A DNA stretch of 64,000 nucleotides, taken from NCBI RefSeq assembly GCF_050749805.1, contig NZ_CP192738.1:248001-312000 (forward strand). Direction: 5' to 3'. Below, in pieces: positions 33,983 to 44,696 of this stretch. A program made the translations under genes and the position numbers. Source of the stretch: Hahella sp018986435. GTDB taxonomy: Bacteria > Pseudomonadota > Gammaproteobacteria > Pseudomonadales > Oleiphilaceae. Positions within the stretch are counted from its first letter, which is position 1; every line of letters starts with the position of its first letter. The notes under the pieces are model-generated. The model was not told the origin of the DNA and did not search any database. It worked only from the letters and a program-made list of their open reading frames with translations.

Positions 33983-34738
33983 ATGCTGGATACTTCCATC
34001 GCAATAGAAACGCCGGAAGGCGTGGATTTCGATCTCACTCCCGCCGGGCCGCTTTCCCGCGCGCTGGCGTACATGGCCGACTTCCTCATTCGGCTGGGTG
34101 TTGTCCTGGCCTGTATGATTGTCCTGTCTATTTTTGGAGAAGCCGGCGTCGGCATCTCGCTGATTATTTACTTCGTGCTGGAGTGGTTTTACCCGGTGTT
34201 GTTTGAGGTCTACCGGGCCGCGACGCCGGGCAAAAAGTGGATGAACCTTATCGTCGTACACGATGACGGCGCGCCCATTACCTTTTCTTCTTCCTTGTTG
34301 CGCAATCTCCTGCGCACGGCGGACATTCTGCCTGTGTTTTACGCGTTGGGGCTGGTGTCCATGATGTGCAACAAGCAATTCAAGCGTCTGGGCGACATCG
34401 CCGCCGGCACGGTGGTGGTCAGGGCGCGTCGCCCGGAGACCCTGACGGCGCTGGCGGAGCCGGGCGTGCGGGCGCCGAGCGTTCCCCTCAAACCGGAAGA
34501 GCAGAAGGCCATCGTGCAGTTTGCGCAACGGGCGGGCGTGCTGTCCCAGGCGCGTCGCCAAGAGCTGGCCAACATTCTGGAGCCGTTGCATCACGAAAAA
34601 GACGAGGCGGCGGTCGTTAATCTCAATCAGATGGCGAACTATCTGCTGGGTAAAACGCCGGGACCCGAGCCTGTGCGGGAGCCTTTCGCACCGGAGCCGT
34701 CATCATCCATCGCGCAACCACCTGAGGAGCGGCAGTGA
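33983..34738 (+). CDS. RDD-family membrane protein
   Basis: The predicted 251-residue protein has the RDD domain in its first 150 residues, with family arginine/aspartate signs (ALAYMADFLIR, ATPGKKWMNLIV) and three to four membrane helices. The remaining 100 residues are soluble and helical. RDD proteins are poorly understood; some transport ions. It opens a six-gene same-strand operon and overlaps the next gene by four bases. A possible -10 (TAAAAT at about 33930) and the 21-bp repeats lie upstream. Confidence 0.88.
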   Translation: MLDTSIAIETPEGVDFDLTPAGPLSRALAYMADFLIRLGVVLACMIVLSIFGEAGVGISLIIYFVLEWFYPVLFEVYRAATPGKKWMNLIVVHDDGAPITFSSSLLRNLLRTADILPVFYALGLVSMMCNKQFKRLGDIAAGTVVVRARRPETLTALAEPGVRAPSVPLKPEEQKAIVQFAQRAGVLSQARRQELANILEPLHHEKDEAAVVNLNQMANYLLGKTPGPEPVREPFAPEPSSSIAQPPEERQ

Positions 34739-35700
34739 AGCAGGACGTATTTGAGCGCCAACAGCAGCATTTTTGGAGCGAGTACGCAGTATTACTGCAA
34801 AGGCTGGAGACAGGCGATACAACAGGCTATCGCAATTTCGCCAGTTCCTACCGGCGACTGTGTCAGCACTTGTCCGTCGCGCGTCATCGCAGCTATTCGC
34901 CGCACCTGATTTCCTATTTGAATGATCTGATGCTGCGCGGACATCAGATGTTGTACCGTCGCCCCAGTCATTTCTGGCTGAGCTTTCTTGGGTTTATCCG
35001 CTATGACTTTCCCCAGGCGGTGCGCGCCAATCAGCAATATGTCTGGTTGGCCAGCGCTCTGTTGTACCTGCCGTTCATCGTGCTGATCATCGCCATCAAA
35101 CTGCAGCCGGATCTAGTGAATCTGGTGCTGGACCCGCATGATGTCGCTTCCTACGAAGCGATGTACGATCCCACCTCAGAACGCTTGGGGCGGCCGCGAG
35201 AAGCGTCTACCGACGTGCAGATGTTCGGTTTTTACATCTATAACAACATCGGTATCGCATTCCGCACCTTCGCCACCGGCATTCTGTATACCCTGGGCAG
35301 CCTGTTCTTTTTGATTTACAACGGCATCCATATGGGCGCCGTCGCCGGACACTTGACGGAGATTGGTTACACCGAGCCGTTCTGGACCTTCGTTATCGCC
35401 CATGGCGCCTTTGAGCTCACGGCGATAGTGTTTTCCGGGGCGGCGGGCATTAAGCTGGGCTTTTCTCTGTTATCTCCCGGCAATCTCTCCCGCCTGGAGT
35501 CACTGAAGCGGTCGGCCAAAGCGTGCACGCCCATTCTGTTTGGCATGGTGGGCATGCTATTGATCGCCGCTTTTATTGAAGCGTTCTGGTCGTCGGATCA
35601 CACCATGCCAGTGGCGGTGAAATATAGCGTAGGCGCTGTGATGTGGGCGTTGGTGACCTGTTATTTTGTGTTCAGCGGGAGGGTGCGTGAACCCCGCTAA
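34735..35700 (+). CDS. SpoIIM-like (stage II sporulation protein M) membrane protein
   Basis: The predicted 321-residue protein belongs to the SpoIIM/DUF95-like family of multi-pass membrane proteins. Recognisable parts are the cytoplasmic helical start (FWSEYAVLLQRLE), the segment FYIYNNIGIAFRTFATGI and the aromatic/glycine helix FILLIYNGIHMGA-like region. In Bacillus, SpoIIM acts with SpoIID and SpoIIP on the septal wall; in non-sporulating bacteria the function is unknown. GTG 34735 overlaps the RDD stop (GTGA), so translation is coupled. Confidence 0.87.
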   Translation: MKQDVFERQQQHFWSEYAVLLQRLETGDTTGYRNFASSYRRLCQHLSVARHRSYSPHLISYLNDLMLRGHQMLYRRPSHFWLSFLGFIRYDFPQAVRANQQYVWLASALLYLPFIVLIIAIKLQPDLVNLVLDPHDVASYEAMYDPTSERLGRPREASTDVQMFGFYIYNNIGIAFRTFATGILYTLGSLFFLIYNGIHMGAVAGHLTEIGYTEPFWTFVIAHGAFELTAIVFSGAAGIKLGFSLLSPGNLSRLESLKRSAKACTPILFGMVGMLLIAAFIEAFWSSDHTMPVAVKYSVGAVMWALVTCYFVFSGRVREPR

Positions 35701-37273
35701 TATCAATTTCCGTTTACGCCCCAGGGACCACTACGAAGCGGTGGACCTGGGGTGTCAGTTTGTACGTCGCTGGTGGAAGCAGCTCTACGCAGTATGGCTG
35801 TTGACGATGACGCCGGTGGTGGCGTTGTGCTGGTTACTGATTGACGACATTAACTACGTCAGTATCGCCGTGTGGTGGGTGAAGCCGCTGTTTGAGCGTG
35901 GGCAGCTTTATTTCTTGAGCCGCGCGGTGTTCGGCGCGCCCCCGACGATAAAGGAAACCCTGCGGCAAACGTCGAAGCTGATGTTTCTGCAATGTTTCGC
36001 CACGCTGACCTGGCGGCGCTTCAGTCCGACCCGCTCGTTCGATTTGCCTGTGATTCAGTTGGAAGGCCTGAAAGGCAAAAACCGACAGCAGCGTATGACG
36101 GTGCTGCATCGCGATAATGCGGCGTCGGTCAGCTTCTGGGTCACTATTGTCGGCGTGCATCTGGAGAACTTTTTGATGCTCGCCGCGGTGGGGCTGGTCG
36201 TTATGTTCATTCCACAAGGCGTGCAACTGGAGTGGGAGACCGTTTTAGAAGCTGCGCCGCTGTACACGGCCTGTTACTTCATCGGCATGACCTTAGTCGG
36301 CCCTATATACGCCGCCAGTGGTTTCTCTTTGTACCTGAATCGCCGCATTACCCTGGAAGGCTGGGATCTTGAGCTGATTTTCCGTCAGCTGGGACAGCGA
36401 CTGGATGATGGTAAGGGATCGGTTCAGCCCGGCGAAGGCGGGGCTGCGCGTCGGGTGACGCAGGCAATGTGTCTGGTCCTGGCGTTGGGCGCCCTGGCGC
36501 TTCCTCCCTCTGGTTCCGTTCGCGCAGAGACGGCGACGGAACAGGCTGAAACGGCGGACAGCCAAAGCTGGGACGAGGAAAGATCAGCGCTGACCCCGGA
36601 CAAGGCGAAAGAAGATATCGAGAAGATTCTGAAAGGACCGGACTTCCGTAATATCGTCAAGAAAGAGGCGCCCAAGTTCTGGAAAGAGTGGGAAGACCGC
36701 CAGGAAGAAAAGCGCGAAAAGCAGTTGGACGACTTCAAAGGTTCCAACTTTTCCTTTGGCGAATCCTTCGCCCAGATCTTCAAATTGCTGATCTGGGCGA
36801 CGCTGATCGGCCTGATTTTATATCTGCTGTATCGCTATCGGGACTCCATCCTGGCGTTGTCATGGATGCCCCGCATCGAGCGTAAGGAGAAGAGCAAGCC
36901 GACCCACGTGTTTGATCTTGATATCCGTGAAGAGTCCCTGCCGCCGCAATTAGCCGACGAGGCCTGGGCGCTGTGGGAGCAAGGGCGACATCGGGATGCC
37001 CTGGGTCTGTTATACCGCGGCGGCCTGTCTCGTTTGGTGCATCGCCATGGTCTGCGTTTGAATCGCGGCGCCACCGAAGGAGATTGCGTGGCGATGGTGA
37101 AGCGGCGTCAAGGCGGCGCGCTCAGCGACTATTTCGCGGTTTTGACCCGGGTCTGGCAGCATCTGGCCTACGCTCACGAACTGCCCACTGCCGAGCATTT
37201 TCAGGAGCTATGCCGGGGCTGGACCAACGTGTTTGATGTAGAGCGGGAAGGAGGCGACCATGCAGCGCAGTAA
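35687..37273 (+). CDS. DUF4129-domain membrane protein
   Basis: The predicted 528-residue protein has several membrane helices in its first 240 residues, a periplasmic acidic stretch (about 270-345), one more helix (about 365-385), and a C-terminal DUF4129 domain (segments DEAWALWEQGRHRDALGLLYR and GLRLNRGATEGDC). DUF4129 occurs in proteins linked to transglutaminase-like and MoxR/DUF58 operons. GTG 35687 is chosen because GGGAGG lies upstream; the frame opens at 35666. It overlaps the previous gene by 14 bases and the next by 14. Confidence 0.83.
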   Translation: MNPANINFRLRPRDHYEAVDLGCQFVRRWWKQLYAVWLLTMTPVVALCWLLIDDINYVSIAVWWVKPLFERGQLYFLSRAVFGAPPTIKETLRQTSKLMFLQCFATLTWRRFSPTRSFDLPVIQLEGLKGKNRQQRMTVLHRDNAASVSFWVTIVGVHLENFLMLAAVGLVVMFIPQGVQLEWETVLEAAPLYTACYFIGMTLVGPIYAASGFSLYLNRRITLEGWDLELIFRQLGQRLDDGKGSVQPGEGGAARRVTQAMCLVLALGALALPPSGSVRAETATEQAETADSQSWDEERSALTPDKAKEDIEKILKGPDFRNIVKKEAPKFWKEWEDRQEEKREKQLDDFKGSNFSFGESFAQIFKLLIWATLIGLILYLLYRYRDSILALSWMPRIERKEKSKPTHVFDLDIREESLPPQLADEAWALWEQGRHRDALGLLYRGGLSRLVHRHGLRLNRGATEGDCVAMVKRRQGGALSDYFAVLTRVWQHLAYAHELPTAEHFQELCRGWTNVFDVEREGGDHAAQ

Positions 37274-38488
37274 TTCCTTCGCCGCTATCGGTATCGCCGT
37301 CGCTGTATTGGTGCTGGTGGCATTGGGCGTCTATTGGTATCAGGGACTGGAGTGGATCGAGTACGAGCGCGACCTGGGGCCGAATGAGAAAGCCCGCCGG
37401 GAGCCTTTCCTGGCGGCGCAGATATTCATTGAAAAACGCGGCTATAAGCTGGAGAGCAATCCCAGCTTCCGCGACTTCGATAACCCGGATTTTGCGCTGA
37501 AAACGTCTACAGACGACGCCATTGTGCTGGTGGACGCTTACGGCTCGCTGTCACAAAAACGGGCGCAAACGCTGTTGGAGTGGGTGGAGCGCGGCGGTCA
37601 CCTGATGGTGACGGCGAAGAACCCCTACCTCAAGGGCATGGAAAAAATCCAGGACCCGATTTTCGAAGAGTTCGGTGTGGAAGTGGAGCGCAATGGTCAG
37701 GGCGACTTCGACGAGGAGCTGTGGGGCGCCATTAGCACTATTGGCGGGTATGTCGGCATCACGCAAGCAGATCTATGCCCCATGCTGTATCCCCAGGCGG
37801 AATTCTCGTTCGAGGGTGATGAAAACACCATTGGCGTGCATTTCCTGTCCAACGATACGCTTTATGGTCAGGACGATTATCTTTACGCCTCCGTCGGCCC
37901 GGATGGCGCCTCGCGCATGCTGCAGTACGAATATGGCGACGGCATGGTGACCTACATGGTCAGCCTGGATATGTGGAAGAACTTCGCTATCGGCTGCCAG
38001 GACCACGCCTACATGCTGTGGCAAATGGCTCCGGGAGACAGCGGGGTTATGCATTTCTATTACAACCGGGACTTCCCCAGTCTGGGGTCCGTGCTCTGGC
38101 GTCACTTCTATGCGGCGATTGCGGTAGGAGCGCTGACGCTGTTTTTGTGGCTGTGGTATCGGGGCATGCGCTTCGGTCCGTTGCGGGATGAAGAGCCGGG
38201 AACCCAGCGCCAGATTCTTGAGCATATCGCCGCCAGCGCCCGTTTCCTGTGGCGTATGGATAAAGGGCAGGCTCTGGTGGAAAGCGTCAGAGCGGAAACC
38301 TGGCAGGCGATTTCCAAGCGGCTGCAGCATATTACGCGGCTGGAGCAATCGGTTCAGATCGCCCAGCTGGCCAAGCATTTTCAAATGAATGAACAAGCGG
38401 TGGAAGCGGCCCTGTTCGGCCCGATACCCAATGATCCGGTAAGTTTTGTCAATATTATTCGAGCGTTGAAGCGAATAAAGGATAAGTT

Positions 38489-38492
<4 letters not shown>
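37260..38492 (+). CDS. DUF4350-domain protein
   Basis: The predicted 410-residue protein has an N-terminal membrane helix (about 8-27), a periplasmic domain that matches DUF4350 (VLVDAYGSLSQKRAQTLLEWVERGGHL, a glutamine-amidotransferase-like fold without catalytic residues), and a second membrane helix near 280-300. The remaining C-terminal part is cytoplasmic and helical. It would sit at the inner membrane beside the RDD, SpoIIM-like and DUF4129 proteins. It overlaps both neighbouring genes. Confidence 0.85.
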
Positions 38493-39468
<976 letters not shown>

Positions 39469-39472
<4 letters not shown>

Positions 39473-40842
39473 AACGCAGAGGGGTGCAACCCAGTCCGCA
39501 GTTACTTTACTGCGGGCTCGCCGTTACGCTTGCTCTGCTGTGCTGGCAGGGCTATGAGCTGTGGACAGGCGACGGCGATTGGCTGCCGGCGCCAGGGAGC
39601 GAGGTCGGCGAGGGCTTTTTCAATGTGCTGATGGGGCTGGCGACGGTGGCGGTCCTGCTGCTGGCGGCGGATCTATTCGTGTCCTGGCGTCTGCCGTCGG
39701 CGCAGATTCACCGGGAAGTGCGCCACAATCTGGCGCTGGATCAGTGGATTCCCGTCAAGTTCACTATAACTCATGACTTTCCTTACGCGGCCACGCTGGA
39801 AGTGCACGACCATATTCCGGTGGATTGTGAGTTCGAAGGACTGCCCTTGGTTGTGCCAATGGAGCCGGGTCACCGCACAACCGTGGAGTATCGACTGCGG
39901 CCCCGTCGCCGCGGCCCCCTGGAATTAACCCGGGCGGAAGTCCGCGTACGCTCGGTGGCGGGATTCTGGCTGTTGCGCCAGACTCATGTCGTGGAAACCT
40001 CCGCCAAGGTGTTTCCAGACTTCGCCTCCATTGAAGGTTATCAATTGCTGGCCACGGACAATCACACCAGCCAGATGGGCATCCGCCGCAAGCCGCGTCG
40101 CGGCGAAGGCATGGATTTCCATCAGTTGCGGGAATACCGGCAGGGAGATTCGCAGCGGCAGATCGACTGGAAAGCCACTTCCCGTCGCCAGAAATTGATT
40201 TCCCGGGAGTATCAGGACGAGCGCGATCAGCAGGTCATACTGCTGCTGGATGGCGGTCGCCGTATGCTGACGCAGGATGGCGTGAGTACGCACTTCGACC
40301 ACTGTCTGAACTGTTTGCTGATGTTGTCTTATGTCGCCTTACGTCAAGGCGACGCGGTGGGCATGATGAGTTTCGGCGCTTCCGTAAAGCATGCGTCGCC
40401 AATCAAAGGCGCCACCAATATCAATCGTCTGATCAACCACTTCTACGACTTTTACCCGGATAAGTCCGCGCCGGATTATCTGGAGGCGGCCCGCGAGTTA
40501 ATGCAGCGATATCGCAAGCGTTCTCTGGTGGTGCTCACCACCAACCTGAGGGAAGAGGACAGCGACGACATCATCAACGCCTGTCGCCTGCTGCAAAAGC
40601 GTCATTTGGTGCTAGTGGCGAATCTGCGTGAGGAAACCCTGGATCGGACGCTTGCGGAGGACGTGCGCAATTTCGATCAGGCGGTGGTTTACGCCGGGGT
40701 GGTGGATTATCTGCGCCAGCGGGACAAGCTACAGGAAAAACTGCGCGCACAAGGTCTGTTTTTCGTAGATTGCGCCCCCAGCAAGCTCACCGCCCAGGTT
40801 ATCAACAGCTACTTTTCCATCAAGCGGGCGGGCTACCTCTAG
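39469..40842 (+). CDS. DUF58 (von Willebrand factor A-like) protein
   Basis: The predicted 457-residue protein has two N-terminal membrane helices (about 15-32 and 45-65), a beta-rich domain and the DUF58 motif YRQGDSQRQIDWKATSR (about 225-240), followed by a vWA-like fold (VILLLDGGRRM) whose metal-binding DxSxS motif is replaced by DGGRR. DUF58 proteins are the standard partners of MoxR ATPases. The substrate of this chaperone pair is unknown. It ends the six-gene operon. Confidence 0.9.
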
Positions 40843-41071
40843 CCCCCTTGACGCGCTTCGGGGTGGGCTCTGCTATGCTTTCATCTGTCCAAGCATTTAT
40901 TCGCGTAGTAATAATATTCGTATGTTAATGGCGTGTTAATAAAGAGGCGCAAGGATGCGCCTGCGCGGCGGCCAGCCGCGGGAGGCTGGGCCTGACATAT
41001 GCAGACCCTGTCGTTGCAGACAAATAGAAGGAAGCTATTTGCCTGCCTGATTAATAATAGGAGCCTGTTCC

Positions 41072-41848
41072 GTGTCCGACCCCAATCCTTACCAATCGCC
41101 GTCCTCAGAAGTGATGGATGAATCCAATTCGCCCGGCGTACTGGGTCCGCCGCAAAGCATGCCCGCTGGCTGTGGCTGGAGCTGGATTGCGGAAGGCTTT
41201 GCAATATTTCGCGCCGGTCCAGGGCCTTGGATGGGCATGATGATCGTGTACGTTCTGATCATGTTTGTGGTGGGGATTTTGCCTTTGATCTCCATTGTTC
41301 TGGTGAATATTCTGGCGCCTTTGCTGATGGCGGGTTTTATGATCGCCAGTCGCAGAGGCGCGACCTCGGGACGCATTGAGTTTGCCGATATGTTCGCCGC
41401 CGTGCAGGAAAAGTCGACGCCGTTGATTCTGTTCGGCCTCATCGTTTTGGGATTCTCCGCATTGATTATGATCATCTGCGGCGTATTGTTTTTTTCCTCG
41501 GTGGCGGACTCCATGGACGCGGCGCAGTTCGGCGGCGCGCCTGACGCCAAGTTCCTGCTGGCGGTTCTGATCTATCTGGGATTATTAATACCGCTGATGA
41601 TGGGCGCCTGGTTCGCGCCGGCGCTGATCGTATTTCACGATCTGGGCCCCTGGGATGCGTTCACTATGAGTTTCAAAGGCTGTCTGGTAAATATCATTCC
41701 GTTTCTGCTTTATGGAATCATTTCTCTCATACTCATGATTCCGGCAATGATTCCTCTTCTTCTGGGAATGCTGGTGCTGGGACCGACGCTGATTGGCTCG
41801 ATCTACGCCGCCTACAAGGATATTTTTCTGGTCACCGAGCAACAGTGA
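41072..41848 (+). CDS. BPSS1780-like multi-pass membrane protein
   Basis: The predicted 258-residue protein has a short soluble N-terminus (SDPNPYQSPSSEV) and about six membrane helices. The GWSWIAEGFAIFRAGPGPWMG segment and the DLGPWDAFTMSFKGCLVN segment match the BPSS1780/DUF975-like family of uncharacterised membrane proteins. GTG 41072 is the start, with AGGAG at 41059-41063. A GGCGCA/TGCGCC hairpin lies about 120 bases upstream (near 40945-40961). It is convergent with the next gene. Confidence 0.75.
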   Translation: MSDPNPYQSPSSEVMDESNSPGVLGPPQSMPAGCGWSWIAEGFAIFRAGPGPWMGMMIVYVLIMFVVGILPLISIVLVNILAPLLMAGFMIASRRGATSGRIEFADMFAAVQEKSTPLILFGLIVLGFSALIMIICGVLFFSSVADSMDAAQFGGAPDAKFLLAVLIYLGLLIPLMMGAWFAPALIVFHDLGPWDAFTMSFKGCLVNIIPFLLYGIISLILMIPAMIPLLLGMLVLGPTLIGSIYAAYKDIFLVTEQQ

Positions 41849-41863
41849 GCGGGACTTGGATTC

Positions 41864-42769
41864 CTAGGGTCTGATGCTGCGCAATAGCGTCAGCAGGTCG
41901 GGCGCCAGTTGCGCGTAGCTGGCCAACAGGCCGGCGGCGTCCAGGGCGTCGGCTTTGCTGGCCAGGGCATTCTCCTGCACCTGATCCACCAGTCGATGCA
42001 GATAGCGTTCTCCGCGCAGACGGTTCACTGCGATTTCCGATATCGGCGCCAACAGAGGCGCGATAGCGATGGCGGCGACTACGCCAGCGGCGGCTCCACT
42101 CCAGGTCACCCAGGCGGGCGCGCCGGCCCATTGCACCCAGAGCGCCCCCCACCAGGATTGCTGCGCCAGATACAGGCTGCTCGCCATGGCGCTGCCGGTG
42201 GCGACGGCGCTGCCGAAGGTGGCTTGTCCGCCGAGACTCTTGCCCAGTGCGCCGATCAACAGAAATACCAGAAGATCGCGTCCGCCTTCCCGGGGGCCGC
42301 TCAGGGACTGCATACGCTGACTCAAAAACGACTGAATCTCCTGCTGATGGCCCTGCATATGCGGCTGACGCATCAGCTCGCCGCATTCCTGCAGTTCTGG
42401 AATATGGCGCTCCATCAGACGTTGAATCTGGTTTTGCAAAGCGGGCAGCTGCAACAGTTCTTCTGTGATGATGCGCAACATCGCCTGTTCCTTGCCTGAT
42501 AACTCCGTCTGTACCGCTGTTTTTTTGCGGCGTATCAGCTTGCCGGCGACGCGGACCAGCCCTCGCGGCAGGCTCATCAGGTCCGCCGGGATATCGCGGC
42601 GATGTGTCCAGTGGCGCCGCAGAATGGCTTTGGTGGAAGACATATGCTCCGCGTACACCTGGGGAACGCGGGCATGGGCTTCAGTGAAGTGACGCAGGAG
42701 CGTTTGTTCAATATCCTGCTCAAGCTGATCTGTGGCGGAAGCGTCTGACACGGTGAGGGCGCTGCTCAA
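41864..42769 (-). CDS. Hypothetical membrane protein with helical N-terminus
   Basis: The predicted 301-residue protein has a charged helical N-terminal half, then two or three hydrophobic segments (about 165-190 and 195-240, rich in Ala, Gly and Trp), then a charged tail. I do not recognise a family. It is the last gene on the minus strand of the glucosylglycerate cluster, 69 bases past the phosphorylase gene, so it may share that transcript, but nothing in it points to sugar metabolism. Confidence 0.65.
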   Translation of the reverse strand: MSSALTVSDASATDQLEQDIEQTLLRHFTEAHARVPQVYAEHMSSTKAILRRHWTHRRDIPADLMSLPRGLVRVAGKLIRRKKTAVQTELSGKEQAMLRIITEELLQLPALQNQIQRLMERHIPELQECGELMRQPHMQGHQQEIQSFLSQRMQSLSGPREGGRDLLVFLLIGALGKSLGGQATFGSAVATGSAMASSLYLAQQSWWGALWVQWAGAPAWVTWSGAAAGVVAAIAIAPLLAPISEIAVNRLRGERYLHRLVDQVQENALASKADALDAAGLLASYAQLAPDLLTLLRSIRP

Positions 42770-42838
42770 AGTAATGGGTTAATGCGCTCACGATTTTACC
42801 CTATCGCGCCGCAAACCGGCATACCGCTTTGTTTTCCC

Positions 42839-44581
42839 CTACAGCCTCACGTTGGTCAGCCAGATGTACTGGTAGGGACGCAGGATAATCTGGCCCACCC
42901 GATCCTCGAACGCCTGCTCGGAAATCAAATCGAACCACTGATCGGTGGAGATCAGATTCAGCTCCGCCAGATTAATGGTCTGCGGCTGATCCGAAACATT
43001 ATGAATGGCGAAGATGCTTTGCATGCGGTCCTGACTTTGACGCCAGAATGAGAATAGCGCATCTCCAGTGTGCAGAGTGTATTGCGTGGCGTTGGGATGG
43101 AAGGCTTTTTGGCGCTTGCGGGTGGCGATCAGCTTCTGCATGGCGGCGAATACTTTCGGATGATGTCCATCCCCTTGCAGCGCCTGCTCCAGATCCTGCT
43201 GACGCCAGATGTGACGATTGATGGAGCGGAACTGACCGGTGTGCTCCACCCGCTCATGATCATTTTCCGTTCCGAGCAGGCTGTGAATATAAAACGCGGG
43301 GACGCCCTCCAGCGCCAGCATGATGGCGTGGGCGCAGAGGTAACGGGCGAAGCCCAAATGGTCGGGGCCATGCTGCACGGTGCCGCTGAGCGCGTTCCAT
43401 AGACTGATGTTGATCTCATAGAACTTGGGCTGGCCATCGGGACCGGTGCGGGCGCTGGCCTTGCCGCCGAACTTCTGCATGGTGGACACCAGCGCATCCA
43501 GCTCCCACTCGCTCAGCAAACCCTCTGTCGGGCGCAACCCCACGCCGTCATGGGAGGCGATGAAGTTCAGATAAGTGGTTCCCTGTTGCGCCGGCGGCAT
43601 GCTCATCAGCCACTTCTTCAGGTACTCGCAACTGCCGGTGACCAGACTGTTGATTAGTAATGGCGGCAAGGAGAAGTTGTAGATCAGATGGGCTTCGTTG
43701 GCGTTGCCGAAATAGGTCAGGTTTTCGTGGTTGGGAATATTGGTCTCGGTAATGATGACCGCGTCATGAGCGCGATGCTCGATCAGCAGGCGCAACAGCC
43801 GGATCATCTCATGCGTCTCCGGCAGGTTGATGCAGGAGGTTCCGGGGACTTTCCAGAGAAACGCCACCGCATCCAGCCGGAACCAGCGCACGCCTTTGTC
43901 CAGATACAGGCGCAGTATGCGCAAAAACTCCAGTAACACCTGTGGACTGCGGAAGTTCAGGTCGATCTGGTCATGGCTGAAGGTGCACCAGACATGACGG
44001 ACGCCGTCAGCCGTGGCGACTTCCCGCAGCAGCGGTGAGGTGCGCGGCCGCACCACCTGAGTTAAATCCGTGTCGGGGGCTGCCTCTACAAAGTAATCGG
44101 CGCCGGGCGTCTGTCCCGCTTTGTAGTTCTCGAACCAGAGCGAACGGCTGGAGCAATGGTTGATGACCAGATCTCCCATCACCTTGAACTCACGGGTGAA
44201 GGCGGCGATATCCTCCCAATCGCCGAGGGCGGGATTCACGGTGGTGTAATCCATCACGCTGAATCCGTCGTCGGAGCTATAAGGAAAAAACGGCAGAATA
44301 TGCACGATGCTGATGCAATGCCGCAGCTGGCGGCGTAGAAACTCATGCAGGGTCTGTAGAGGCGGCTGGTTATCGTCGCGCAGCGTATCGCCGTAAGTGA
44401 TCAGTACGGCGTCTTCCTGAGACCAGGGGTTGCGGTGAGGCTGAGGAGGCGGCGCGTTGGGCTCCAGTCCGAATGTGTCCAGACACTCTTTGACGAAATT
44501 AAGCGCGTTGACGTCCGGATACAGCGTTTTGATGTGCTCCATCAGGCGCTGCTCCAATTGAGTGAGCGAAGCGTGCTCCAT
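42839..44581 (-). CDS. GH13_18 sugar phosphorylase, probably glucosylglycerate phosphorylase
   Basis: The predicted 580-residue enzyme belongs to the sucrose-phosphorylase-like GH13 subfamily 18. Catalytic residues are Asp237 (WFRLDAVAF), Glu279 (VIITETN) and Asp345 (IASHDGVGLR), and the segment ILPFFPYSSDDGFSVMDY near residue 95-112 is subfamily-typical. Characterised relatives split sucrose, glucosylglycerate or sucrose 6'-phosphate with phosphate to give glucose 1-phosphate. The two upstream genes make glucosylglycerate, so glucosylglycerate is the most likely substrate (inference). It has no signal peptide and acts in the cytoplasm. Confidence 0.88.
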   Translation of the reverse strand: MEHASLTQLEQRLMEHIKTLYPDVNALNFVKECLDTFGLEPNAPPPQPHRNPWSQEDAVLITYGDTLRDDNQPPLQTLHEFLRRQLRHCISIVHILPFFPYSSDDGFSVMDYTTVNPALGDWEDIAAFTREFKVMGDLVINHCSSRSLWFENYKAGQTPGADYFVEAAPDTDLTQVVRPRTSPLLREVATADGVRHVWCTFSHDQIDLNFRSPQVLLEFLRILRLYLDKGVRWFRLDAVAFLWKVPGTSCINLPETHEMIRLLRLLIEHRAHDAVIITETNIPNHENLTYFGNANEAHLIYNFSLPPLLINSLVTGSCEYLKKWLMSMPPAQQGTTYLNFIASHDGVGLRPTEGLLSEWELDALVSTMQKFGGKASARTGPDGQPKFYEINISLWNALSGTVQHGPDHLGFARYLCAHAIMLALEGVPAFYIHSLLGTENDHERVEHTGQFRSINRHIWRQQDLEQALQGDGHHPKVFAAMQKLIATRKRQKAFHPNATQYTLHTGDALFSFWRQSQDRMQSIFAIHNVSDQPQTINLAELNLISTDQWFDLISEQAFEDRVGQIILRPYQYIWLTNVRL

Positions 44582-44696
44582 AATTTTGCAGTTCTCCTGG
44601 TCGGAAAAGAGGGTTATCCCAAGGCGTCACCTACAGCATAGTCTGTGACTGGATGGTTCGGGCGTCTCCCTGGCGACGCCGAAACCCCAGTGGACT